This document shows, piece after piece, positions 1 through 5,966 of a stretch of DNA of 5,966 nucleotides. Both the position numbers and the translations under genes were made by a program. The stretch comes from Deltaproteobacteria bacterium. GTDB taxonomy: Bacteria; Desulfobacterota; Desulfobacteria; Desulfobacterales; JAUVVS01. The DNA lies in the NCBI GenBank assembly GCA_030604545.1, contig JAUVVS010000148.1:1-5966 (forward strand), read 5' to 3'. Positions within the stretch are counted from its first letter, which is position 1. Each line of letters begins with the position of its first letter. Under the pieces are notes generated by a model. The model was not told the DNA's origin and did no database searches. It was given only the letters and a program-made list of their open reading frames with translations.

Positions 1-1205
1 CAAATTTTTCTTCCCATTAATTGTGTTAACTGCTTGCAGATAGCAAGCCCTAACCCCGTGCCTCCATATTGGCGGGTAGAAGCGCCGTCCGCCTGCCGGA
101 AACTTTCAAAGATTATCTGCAGCTTGTCTTTGGAAATACCAATCCCCGTATCGAAAACAGCGAACTGAAGCTGAACGGAATCTTTGTCCTTTTTTTCAAG
201 ATCAACGATGATACTTATGTCGCCGGCCTTAGTAAACTTAATGGCGTTTCCTGCCAGATTAATGATTATTTGGCGTAATCTGCCGGGATCTCCAATAAGA
301 GCAAAAGGAACATCAGGCTTAATATAACAAGCAATCTGTAATCCTTTGTTGTGCGCCTTTAAAGCCAGCATATCAGTAACTGATTCGAGGGTTGATTGCA
401 GATCAAAATGAATCTCTTCTAAATCCAAGTATCCGGCCTCTATTTTGGAAAAATTCAGAATATCGTTAATAATATTCAAGAGGGAATCTGCTGATGTTTT
501 CACTATCTGCAGGTATTCACTTTGCTCCTTGGTCAATTCAGTATCAAGGATTAAGTCGGTCATGCCTATAATGCCGTTCATGGGCGTGCGAATCTCATGG
601 GATATATTGGACAGGAACTCACTTTTGGCCCTGCTTGCTTCCTCCACAACCAGCTCCGCCTGCTTGCGCTCGGTGAGATCATGGAATATTCCCTGTATGA
701 TCTTTCGCCCTCCCACATCATTCAAATTGGCGCTAATCTGTACAGGAATCAAGTGATTATCTCGATAATTCACACACATAACCTCGCACACTCCCCTTCC
801 CAGTTGAATGTGCTCTTGAAAAATATCTTTATACTGCTCTGCTTCAAGGGGTGGATGAAGTTTGGTTTGATGCATGCCGATTATTTTTTCCAGGGGCAGG
901 CCCAGCAAATTCTCAGCCTGCTTATTTGCATCAAGGATAATGCCTGTTTTGGCGTCCCCAATAAAAATGGCGTCATTAGCGGCATCAAGCAATCTTCGGT
1001 ACTGCTGCTCGCTTTGGCGCAGCGCCTCCGCAGATGCGGCTATCTGCGCCAGGTATTTTGCCTCTGCTTCAAACCGCAGTTTTTGTTTCCGGAGCTTAAA
1101 AATAGCCAGCCCTGCTAACCCAAACAGTATACAGTATGATGAGAAAAAGGGCATACCCGAAGTTATTCCGGGCATTTTTATGAATGGGAACGGAAATTTC
1201 ACCAT
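1..1205 (-). CDS. C-terminal fragment of the broken kinase: PAS, HisKA and HATPase, open at the window edge
   Basis: This frame is open from the stop at 1223-1221 to position 1, and the first ATG is at 1205. Genuine homology begins in the second half of TM2 (FGLAGLAIFKLRKQK) and continues through a coiled linker. The PAS domain starts at SEQQYRRLLDAANDAIFI and ends at HDLTERKQ. HisKA has SNISHEIRTPMNG and FSKIEAG. The HATPase has GDPGRLRQIIINLAGNAIKF, FDTGIGIS, ESFRQADG and QYGGTGLGLAICKQL. All ATP-binding boxes inside the window are intact. The Gly normally following MG after the last box is replaced by Arg (LMGRKI), whereas the neighbouring kinase keeps MMGGRI. If translated alone it would be a kinase core with a poor membrane anchor and no sensor. 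The real 3' end and any receiver domains lie beyond the window. Confidence 0.65.
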   Translation of the reverse strand, partial: MVKFPFPFIKMPGITSGMPFFSSYCILFGLAGLAIFKLRKQKLRFEAEAKYLAQIAASAEALRQSEQQYRRLLDAANDAIFIGDAKTGIILDANKQAENLLGLPLEKIIGMHQTKLHPPLEAEQYKDIFQEHIQLGRGVCEVMCVNYRDNHLIPVQISANLNDVGGRKIIQGIFHDLTERKQAELVVEEASRAKSEFLSNISHEIRTPMNGIIGMTDLILDTELTKEQSEYLQIVKTSADSLLNIINDILNFSKIEAGYLDLEEIHFDLQSTLESVTDMLALKAHNKGLQIACYIKPDVPFALIGDPGRLRQIIINLAGNAIKFTKAGDISIIVDLEKKDKDSVQLQFAVFDTGIGISKDKLQIIFESFRQADGASTRQYGGTGLGLAICKQLTQLMGRKI

Positions 1206-1404
1206 AGGGCAAGTTAATAATCACATTCCAGGCAGCCTTGCCCATTGAAATCCGCTTATAGGCAACTATGGCTTTTTCGTGCCCAATACAATTTACAAAT
1301 ACGCCGCATCCTTCCCCTTCAGTCCTTACTTTATTCAGGAAATCATGTTCTTTTTGAATATGTTCCTTTAGACTGTCTTTGAATAATAAAGTCGCCTTTT
1401 TCAA
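1096..1404 (-). CDS. Middle fragment of the broken kinase: end of the dCache sensor and start of TM2
   Basis: This frame, one base offset from the preceding fragment, carries the membrane-proximal half of the dCache domain. KATLLFKDSLKEHIQKEHDF joins smoothly to DHFEK of the upstream fragment. It continues through IVAYKRISMG and WNVIINLPYGEISVPIHK to NNFGYALFLIILY, the first half of TM2. The W-x-V/I...PYxEIS...ARNxFG run is the usual end of such sensors just before the second membrane helix. The frame then meets a stop (1098-1096) within what should be TM2. It has no plausible start of its own: only a TTG at 1404 without a Shine-Dalgarno sequence. It is therefore a remnant of the larger gene and not an independent gene. 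Confidence 0.55.
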   Translation of the reverse strand: MKKATLLFKDSLKEHIQKEHDFLNKVRTEGEGCGVFVNCIGHEKAIVAYKRISMGKAAWNVIINLPYGEISVPIHKNARNNFGYALFLIILYTVWVSRAGYF

Positions 1405-2227
1405 AATGATCTTTTTGCACTAAATCCAACATCGACTTTCCGATAAAGTCCTTTTCCTGATGAGAAAGAATAATACCCTTATCATTAAAGCTCCACACAT
1501 AACCTTGCCGTCCCACTTTAATTGGTTCAAAAAACAGTTTTGAGAGGGTGTCAATTTGAACCATCCAGCGAACCAGGCCGGCAAATTGACCGCCATAAAA
1601 TACCGGCTCTGAGATAGACATGGCCGGCTTACCTAACTTGTTATAAAACATCTCGCTGACATAAGGCTTATGTTCTTTTATCACATAGGTCACGCCGGGT
1701 TTGTCCATAAGATCCATCCCGAAACAATTTGTCCGGAAAGGGTGCCTTTGCAGCAAAACACCGTCGACATCAAGGATGGTTAGGGCATCCATGTCGTTTT
1801 GGTGAATTTCATATAAGGCTTTCCCCTGACAATAATCATCATCAGATTGATCATGCCGAATACGGCGGGCGACCTCTTCCTGCACGGCAGGATTCAGGGC
1901 GATAGTCTTTAAGGCTTCCATATGCTCGACGATGAATTCTTCCAGTCTTTCGGCGGTCGTTTTGGCAATAGTCTGCAGTTGACGCTGGGTTTGGGAAATA
2001 ACTGTTTGTTTATAGGTTTGGTAATTCAATAAAATCAGATAGACTACAGCAACCATAACTGCCAAAAGAGTTAAGGAGCCTGCAACGGTTTTCCAGGGTA
2101 TGATTTTTCTTTGGCCTTGCTGCTCTTGGCCTTTTTGGTTCATAGATGAACTCGTAAAAAGTCGGATCAAGAATAAAGATTTGACCCTATTTTTTACTCT
2201 ATTTTTTACTCTATTTTTTAGACCCAT
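1343..2227 (-). CDS. N-terminal fragment of the broken kinase: TM1 and most of the dCache sensor
   Basis: This open frame encodes 294 residues from the ATG at 2227, or 266 from the preferred ATG at 2143. The latter has a weak GAG at 7 nt and begins MNQKG. After a basic stretch comes one TM helix (about residues 47-67 of the long form). Then there is an extracytoplasmic domain with LTILDVDGVLLQ, SEPVFYGG and GYVWSFNDKGIILSHQ, the paired strand-turn pattern of a double Cache (dCache_1) ligand-binding domain. True homology ends at DHFEK. The last residues, beginning GDFIIQRQSKG and ending at the stop at 1343, are an out-of-frame tail. The family binds small molecules outside the cell, but I cannot name the ligand. 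If translated alone it would be a membrane-anchored sensor lacking a kinase. Confidence 0.6.
   Translation of the reverse strand: MGLKNRVKNRVKNRVKSLFLIRLFTSSSMNQKGQEQQGQRKIIPWKTVAGSLTLLAVMVAVVYLILLNYQTYKQTVISQTQRQLQTIAKTTAERLEEFIVEHMEALKTIALNPAVQEEVARRIRHDQSDDDYCQGKALYEIHQNDMDALTILDVDGVLLQRHPFRTNCFGMDLMDKPGVTYVIKEHKPYVSEMFYNKLGKPAMSISEPVFYGGQFAGLVRWMVQIDTLSKLFFEPIKVGRQGYVWSFNDKGIILSHQEKDFIGKSMLDLVQKDHFEKGDFIIQRQSKGTYSKRT
2164..2187 (-). other. Inverted repeat (possible RNA hairpin) before the preferred start of the second kinase
   Basis: On the minus strand GGGTCAA (2187-2181) can pair with TTGATCC (2170-2164) across a 10-nt loop. This gives seven base pairs including one G-U. It ends 20 nt before the ATG at 2143 and is followed shortly by TTTTT. 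It is too weak and too short to call a terminator or riboswitch. Confidence 0.3.
2187..2222. repeat. Three tandem 12-bp units at the start of the second kinase
   Basis: Three adjacent 12-bp units have the form CTATTTTTTACT on the plus strand; the last ends AGA in place of ACT. A fourth, degenerate unit (CCCATTTTTTAATG) follows to about 2236. GACCC boxes flank the array at 2183-2187, 2221-2225 and 2236-2240. On the minus strand the array encodes K-N-R-V three times if the ATG at 2227 is used. Its 12-bp unit keeps the frame. It is more likely untranslated leader upstream of the ATG at 2143. Confidence 0.8.
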
Positions 2228-2248
2228 TTTTTAATGACCCCGTTATTT

Positions 2249-2279
2249 ATTATATAGTCCATCCTGTTAATCCTGTCTA
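2249..2279 (-). promoter_or_regulatory. Possible sigma-70-type promoter for the second kinase
   Basis: In the spacer between the two kinases the minus strand reads TAGACA (2279-2274), one mismatch from TTGACA. Downstream is an overlapping A/T box that gives TATATA at 17 nt spacing or a perfect TATAAT (2254-2249) at 19 nt. Initiation would fall near 2242, about 100 nt before the preferred ATG at 2143. The region is A/T-rich, so chance matches are likely. Read-through from the upstream kinase is also possible, since I see no terminator in the gap. Confidence 0.3.
2261..2278. repeat. Two tandem 9-bp units in the spacer between the kinases
   Basis: The plus strand reads ATCCTGTTA then ATCCTGTCT, two adjacent units sharing ATCCTGT. 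They overlap the possible -35 element. I recall similar ATCCTGTTAATCCTGTC phrases from intergenic spacers of many unrelated bacterial genomes, but that is from memory and unverified. Function is unknown. Confidence 0.5.
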
Positions 2280-2292
2280 AAAAATAAAATGA

Positions 2293-5200
2293 TTATACCT
2301 TGCTCAAAGAGGCTTCTTTTTGGAGAATATTTTTGACCCCGGACATAAAGTTGCTCATCAAAGATTCCAGTTTAGATAAGGTTTGCTGCGCTTTCTGTAA
2401 TTTTCCTTCCTTGCCCATTACTTCTAATTCAAGAACCAATTCAATAATTTCAGGCACATTGAATAACGATACGGCACCTTTAAAACGATGCACAGCCTTT
2501 CCCAGTTTTTCCCCGTCATTTTCTGCAATGGCGCCTCGTATTGTTTCTATATCGGGAGGGTACTCTTTGACAAATAAAGCAAAAATCTCCTGAAACCACT
2601 CAAGATCACCATCAAAGGATTCAAGAAGACTGTCAAAATTATGTTCCGGCCCAGGCGGCAATGCATCCACGGGCTCTGGTTTTTCCTTGAAGGCAAGCTT
2701 TTCAGGAATAATTTGGCGCATAGTTTCTTTTAATTTAGAAATCTCTATGGGCTTAGAGATATAGCCGTCCACCCCGGCTTCAAGGCATTTTTCCTTATCT
2801 CCCTTCAGGGCATGAGCAGTCATGGCAATAATGGGAAGGCGCCCGCCGGTTGTTTTTTCCCTCTCACGGATGATTCCGGTTGTCTCAAACCCGTCCATAA
2901 CCGGCATTTGCAGATCCATGAAAACAAAATCAACGGCTTGGCTTTCTAATATTTTTAAGGCCTCTTGCCCATTCTGGGCCGTAAGCACGAAATGCCCATC
3001 TTTTTTCAGCAGATCGACCATAAATTTGCGATTAATCGGATTATCTTCGGCCAGAAGGACCCTCAAGGTCTGCATCGGCCACTCCTCCAGTATGGTGTGT
3101 CTGGTGATCAGCCGACCTGTGGCCTCCTCTGGTGTCTTTTGTCCCAAGACACTCTTAATCGCTTTGAAAAGGTGCGAATATTTAACCGGCTTTGGCAAAT
3201 AAGCCGAAATCCCCGCTTCCCTGCAGCGGACACTGTCCCCTCTTTGCCCTGCGGAAGTAAGCAGGATAATTTTAACCTCGGACAGAAGCTTATCTTTTTG
3301 AAGACGTTTACTTACCTTAAACCCGTCCACCTGCGGCATGTGTAAATCCAGCAAAAGCAAATGATAGGGGCGGCCCTCGGTCACGGCTTTTCCCATCTCA
3401 ATTATGGCGCTTTGCCCATCCTGCGCCTCTTGAGGCAAAAGCCCCCAATCGGAGACCATATTTTGCAGAATCATCCTGTTTACGGCATTATCATCCACAA
3501 TCAGGACCCGCAAACCTTGAAGCTCAACGGGTCTGGTTTCCCAGACGGGCCGGTCCTTTGCCGCTTGTATGCCAAAGCCGGCCGTAAAATGAAAGGTGCT
3601 GCCTTGGTCTGCCTTACTTTCCACCCAGATCCTTCCTCCCATCATTTCCGATAACTGCCTGCAGATGGCCAGCCCCAATCCCGTGCCCCCATATTTGCGG
3701 GTAGTAGAGCCGTCTGCCTGACGGAAGCTGTCAAAGATGACCTTTTGCTTATCCTTAGGGATGCCGATGCCTATATCGGAAACGCTGAAATGCAGCATGG
3801 CGGATTTTCCCCCTTTTTTCTCAACTTTGCATATTATGAGGACCTGTCCGGTGTTGGTAAATTTAATGGCGTTATTGGCCAAATTAATAATTATCTGGCG
3901 CAGCCTGCCAGGATCTCCCATAAGAAAAAGAGGAACTTCGGGTTTTAGATAATAGGCAAATTCCAGCCCTTTCTCAAAGGCTTTTACTGCCAGAATATCG
4001 GCAATTGATTCCATGGTGGACCGTAAGTTAAAATCAATATTCTCCAGATCAAGTCGTCCAGCCTCTATTTTGGAAAAATCCAGTATATCATTGAGAATAC
4101 CCAATAGGGCGCCGGCTGAAGTTTTGGCCATGTGTAGGTATTCTTGCTGCTGAAGGGACAGTTCGGTGCCCAGGGCAAGGTTGGTCATGCCGATAACGCC
4201 GTTCAGGGGCGTGCGAATCTCATGGGACATATTGGCCAAAAATTCACTCTTAGCCTTGTTGGCTGCTTCATCCATATCTTTGGCCATGCTCAATTGCTCT
4301 TCCGTCATCTTTTGCCGGCTGATATCAACAAAACCCTCGATTAAACACCTGCGGCCGTCAAGTTCAACCTCAACTACGCTCTTGAGAATGGGCAATTTCC
4401 GGCCGTCAACAGTAAGGAGCACCCGTTCGGATTTATCAACGATCTGTTTCAGATCAGTGATGGGACAGTCGCCCCTCTCAGCAGGGCACACAAATTGATG
4501 ACACTCAGCGCCCAGCACTTGTTCTTTGGAAGCGCCTAGGAGATCAACAGCCACCTGATTGGCCTCCAGAATTTTATGGGTCCTGCTATCAATCATAAAA
4601 ATGCCTGTCTGTATGGTATCAAAGATAGTCTTAAGCTTTTTTTGGCTTTCATGTAAATCCTTCTGGGCTTTTTTGCGCTCAGTAACATCTCGAATCGATT
4701 CGATTACACCTGCAATTTGGCCCTTCTTTTTATAGGGGGTGATAATGATTTCAACAGGCACCTGCCTTCCATCCCACATTTTGGCAATGTTTTCAGATTT
4801 AATCCATTCCTCCCCCTTCAATATTCGCTGAAGATAGCAGCCTTCTGTGCGGCAATGTTCACAATAAAAAATTTCATAACACTTTTTATCCTTAATGCCA
4901 ACAGGGGCCGATCCTAAGAATTTTTTCATCTGCTTGTTCGTCCGGATAATGTTAAAATTGTTGTCTATGACCCGCATAGCATCTCCGGAACTGTGCAGGA
5001 TATTTGAGATATCTTCCTGAATATCCACCAATTGGCCGACCATTTCATTAAAAGAGTTGGCCAATTCACCGATTTCATCTTTTGTCTTTACCCTGGCCCT
5101 GGCCGTCAGATCGCCGGATTTAATCCTTCGGGCAGCCTGAACCAGATAGTCAACGGGTATGGTAATGCTTTGTGTAAGATAATGGCCCAGTATGATCCCC

Positions 5201-5817
5201 AGAAAAAGGGCAACTATTCCGAAGATAACCAATAAGATAAGAATATCATGGTGGATGATGTGAATCTTCTCCAAAGCTTCATTGGCGAATTCCTCCATTA
5301 CTAATCCCATTTCTTGCAGATTCTTTTCTACTTTTTTGACCAAAAGATCCATCTCTTCCATATAATAGCCGGCTTTGTGCATTTCAGAGGGAAGGTCAAG
5401 ATTAAAAATATCAAGGGCCTTTGCTTTGTATTCCTCTAACTCTTGCTTCAGGAGTGAAAAATTTGCTTCCGCCTTTTCTAAAATTTTACCAAACACCAGG
5501 TTTTTCCGCATGTTATATGTTGCTATCAACGTGGACAGGGACTGCTTCTTATCCGCCAGTCTCTTATAATCTTCCATAAATATGTCTAATTCATGTTTTC
5601 CTTTATAGATGATATAATCATGGGGGCCCATCAAGCTCACCTCCCACAAGATGCGTAATTCTTGAAAATCATCCTGGATCTTATTAGCGATTGTTGCCTC
5701 CTCTTTGGCCTGGTGTATTTGCCCTAAACCCCACACACTCGTCAGTAACCCGGCAATAATAAGTAATAAGAATATAGTGGTAAAGGTGATTATTTTGTTT
5801 TTTAGACTTAAATGCAT
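2293..5817 (-). CDS. Hybrid sensor histidine kinase: HAMP, two PAS, HisKA, HATPase, two receivers, HPt
   Basis: An inner-membrane phosphorelay kinase of 1174 residues. TM1 is at about residues 9-30. A wholly helical periplasmic region (about 33-188) is followed by TM2 (about 190-214), HAMP (about 212-265), PAS1 (about 268-382) and PAS2 (about 392-503). HisKA carries SHEIRTPLNG with acceptor His532. HATPase has an N box with Asn649, DIGIGIP at 681-687, FDSFRQ at 695 and GGTGLGL at 710. Receiver 1 (about 769-892) has Asp775/776, acceptor Asp824, Thr854 and Lys876. Receiver 2 (about 918-1036) has Glu924/Asp925, Asp968, Thr1000 and Lys1022. The C-terminal HPt (about 1060-1160) has His1110 in HRFKG. 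All catalytic and acceptor residues are present, so an ATP-His-Asp-Asp-His relay of the BarA/EvgS architectural type is expected. The ATG is preceded by GAGAAG at 4 nt and the protein opens directly into TM1, which supports this start. The signal and the output regulator are unknown, and I assign no gene name. Confidence 0.96.
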   Translation of the reverse strand: MHLSLKNKIITFTTIFLLLIIAGLLTSVWGLGQIHQAKEEATIANKIQDDFQELRILWEVSLMGPHDYIIYKGKHELDIFMEDYKRLADKKQSLSTLIATYNMRKNLVFGKILEKAEANFSLLKQELEEYKAKALDIFNLDLPSEMHKAGYYMEEMDLLVKKVEKNLQEMGLVMEEFANEALEKIHIIHHDILILLVIFGIVALFLGIILGHYLTQSITIPVDYLVQAARRIKSGDLTARARVKTKDEIGELANSFNEMVGQLVDIQEDISNILHSSGDAMRVIDNNFNIIRTNKQMKKFLGSAPVGIKDKKCYEIFYCEHCRTEGCYLQRILKGEEWIKSENIAKMWDGRQVPVEIIITPYKKKGQIAGVIESIRDVTERKKAQKDLHESQKKLKTIFDTIQTGIFMIDSRTHKILEANQVAVDLLGASKEQVLGAECHQFVCPAERGDCPITDLKQIVDKSERVLLTVDGRKLPILKSVVEVELDGRRCLIEGFVDISRQKMTEEQLSMAKDMDEAANKAKSEFLANMSHEIRTPLNGVIGMTNLALGTELSLQQQEYLHMAKTSAGALLGILNDILDFSKIEAGRLDLENIDFNLRSTMESIADILAVKAFEKGLEFAYYLKPEVPLFLMGDPGRLRQIIINLANNAIKFTNTGQVLIICKVEKKGGKSAMLHFSVSDIGIGIPKDKQKVIFDSFRQADGSTTRKYGGTGLGLAICRQLSEMMGGRIWVESKADQGSTFHFTAGFGIQAAKDRPVWETRPVELQGLRVLIVDDNAVNRMILQNMVSDWGLLPQEAQDGQSAIIEMGKAVTEGRPYHLLLLDLHMPQVDGFKVSKRLQKDKLLSEVKIILLTSAGQRGDSVRCREAGISAYLPKPVKYSHLFKAIKSVLGQKTPEEATGRLITRHTILEEWPMQTLRVLLAEDNPINRKFMVDLLKKDGHFVLTAQNGQEALKILESQAVDFVFMDLQMPVMDGFETTGIIREREKTTGGRLPIIAMTAHALKGDKEKCLEAGVDGYISKPIEISKLKETMRQIIPEKLAFKEKPEPVDALPPGPEHNFDSLLESFDGDLEWFQEIFALFVKEYPPDIETIRGAIAENDGEKLGKAVHRFKGAVSLFNVPEIIELVLELEVMGKEGKLQKAQQTLSKLESLMSNFMSGVKNILQKEASLSKV

Positions 5818-5821
5818 AATT

Positions 5822-5827
5822 CTTCTC
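5822..5827 (-). promoter_or_regulatory. Ribosome binding site of the hybrid kinase
   Basis: GAGAAG lies 4 nt before the ATG at 5817. A second purine box, GAGG, lies 14 nt before it and overlaps the stop codon of the possible upstream frame. The near box is the better placed and supports the chosen start. Confidence 0.55.
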
Positions 5828-5833
5828 AGTTCC

Positions 5834-5965
5834 TCACGATTTTGAATGGTTTTCCGATTTTTTCAGGCACGGCTTGCCGCAAGATTTCCTAATTGCTGCT
5901 GCGATTTGCTGCTGTGATTCGACAACTTTTTTATTCTTGAACCGTTGGTTATAATATCGGGCAGT
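5834..5965 (-). CDS. Possible 3' end of an upstream gene, cut by the window edge
   Basis: A frame open from the window edge reads 43 codons to a TGA at 5836-5834. The encoded tail is basic and hydrophilic, contains VVESQQQIAAAIRKSCGKPC and ends NHSKS. It stops 16 nt before the start of the hybrid kinase, and the TGA overlaps a GAGG. That layout is typical of co-transcribed genes. I do not recognise the protein. A second minus-strand frame is also open for 33 codons to a TGA at 5865-5863, so the open length is weak evidence. The region could equally be the leader of the kinase gene. Confidence 0.35.
   Translation of the reverse strand, partial: TARYYNQRFKNKKVVESQQQIAAAIRKSCGKPCLKKSENHSKS
5891..5916. 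repeat. Two adjacent 13-bp direct repeats upstream of the hybrid kinase
   Basis: The plus strand reads AATTGCTGCTGCG then ATTTGCTGCTGTG, 11 of 13 positions identical. In the possible upstream frame this encodes a Gln/Ala-rich stretch (SQQQIAAAI), so it may simply be repetitive coding sequence. Otherwise it is part of the leader of the kinase. Confidence 0.4.
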
Positions 5966-5966
5966 A

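Larger units (their letters stand above)
1..2227 (-). pseudogene. Second sensor histidine kinase (dCache-PAS-HisKA-HATPase), split by two frameshifts and cut by the window edge
   Basis: Read across three frames, this stretch encodes one kinase. The order is TM1 (DNA about 2089-2027), periplasmic double-Cache sensor (about 2026-1165), TM2 (about 1165-1095), PAS (about 1010-665), HisKA with SHEIRTPMNG (acceptor His at 599-597) and HATPase with NLAGNAIKF, DTGIGIS, FESFRQ and GGTGLGL. The gene runs off position 1 just after the last box, so any receivers are outside the window. Frame changes at about 1397-1401 (AAAAA) and about 1119-1124 (TTTGGG) are each restored by deleting one base. No stop codon occurs within the conserved path apart from those the shifts create. 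The likely true start is the ATG at 2143, since the 28 codons from the upstream ATG at 2227 are mostly a 12-bp repeat. The transmitter is a close paralogue of the neighbouring intact kinase. It may be a real pseudogene or a base-calling artefact, and the sequence alone cannot decide. Confidence 0.85.

Noticed and set aside
69..1248. Several plus-strand open frames across the left part of the window
   Set aside because: They are antisense to the conserved PAS-HisKA-HATPase frame of the broken kinase, have no recognisable domain and lack convincing ribosome binding sites.
1397..1401. Programmed ribosomal frameshift at the AAAAA run
   Set aside because: The needed change is +1, while A-rich slippery heptamers normally give -1. 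A second shift of the same type 280 bases on has no slippery motif. Indels or errors are simpler.
2187..2222. CRISPR array
   Set aside because: The units are directly adjacent 12-mers without spacers.
2228..2292. Rho-independent terminator after the intact kinase
   Set aside because: No stable G/C hairpin followed by a T run was found on the minus strand.
2300..5569. Plus-strand open frames of 64-126 codons opposite the intact kinase
   Set aside because: The minus strand encodes a fully conserved kinase. These are mirror frames with compositions unlike real proteins.
5872..5882. Palindrome CTTGCCGCAAG upstream of the intact kinase as an operator
   Set aside because: It has only five-base arms with a one-base centre and no second copy, and it may lie in coding sequence.
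5863..5964. Alternative 33-codon frame at the right edge
   Set aside because: It is open only because the stretch is short. It ends farther from the kinase start, and its composition is less convincing than the frame ending at 5834.

Overview
The window carries two membrane-bound sensor histidine kinase genes in tandem, both on the minus strand. The organism is probably a Gram-negative environmental bacterium. Large hybrid kinases, PAS domains with cysteine clusters and a double-Cache sensor recur in Desulfobacterota (the former Deltaproteobacteria), so I lean that way. This is a family-level impression and not a taxonomic assignment. Nothing in the window marks a phage, plasmid, insertion sequence or CRISPR array.

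Layout in the direction of transcription, from right to left. The edge (5966-5834) may hold the last 43 codons of an upstream gene, followed by a 16-base gap with a ribosome binding site. Then comes an intact 1174-residue hybrid kinase (5817-2293). Its order is TM, helical periplasmic sensor, TM, HAMP, two PAS domains, HisKA, HATPase, two receivers and an HPt domain. A 65-base spacer (2292-2228) follows, with a short direct repeat and a possible promoter. Next is an A/T-rich 12-bp tandem repeat (2187-2222). The last gene is a second kinase that runs off the left edge. Its order is TM, dCache, TM, PAS, HisKA, HATPase.

The second kinase is split over three reading frames. The joins are at about 1397-1401 and about 1119-1124. 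Each is repaired by removing one base from a short homopolymer, so the gene is either a recent pseudogene or carries sequencing or assembly errors. The protein on both sides of each join is well preserved, including the phospho-acceptor His and the ATP-binding boxes seen.

The two kinases have unrelated sensors but very similar transmitter cores. They look like paralogues that share a core and differ in input. The intact kinase contains all four phosphorelay stations (His-Asp-Asp-His). No DNA-binding or enzymatic output regulator is visible, so the target lies outside the window or elsewhere in the genome.
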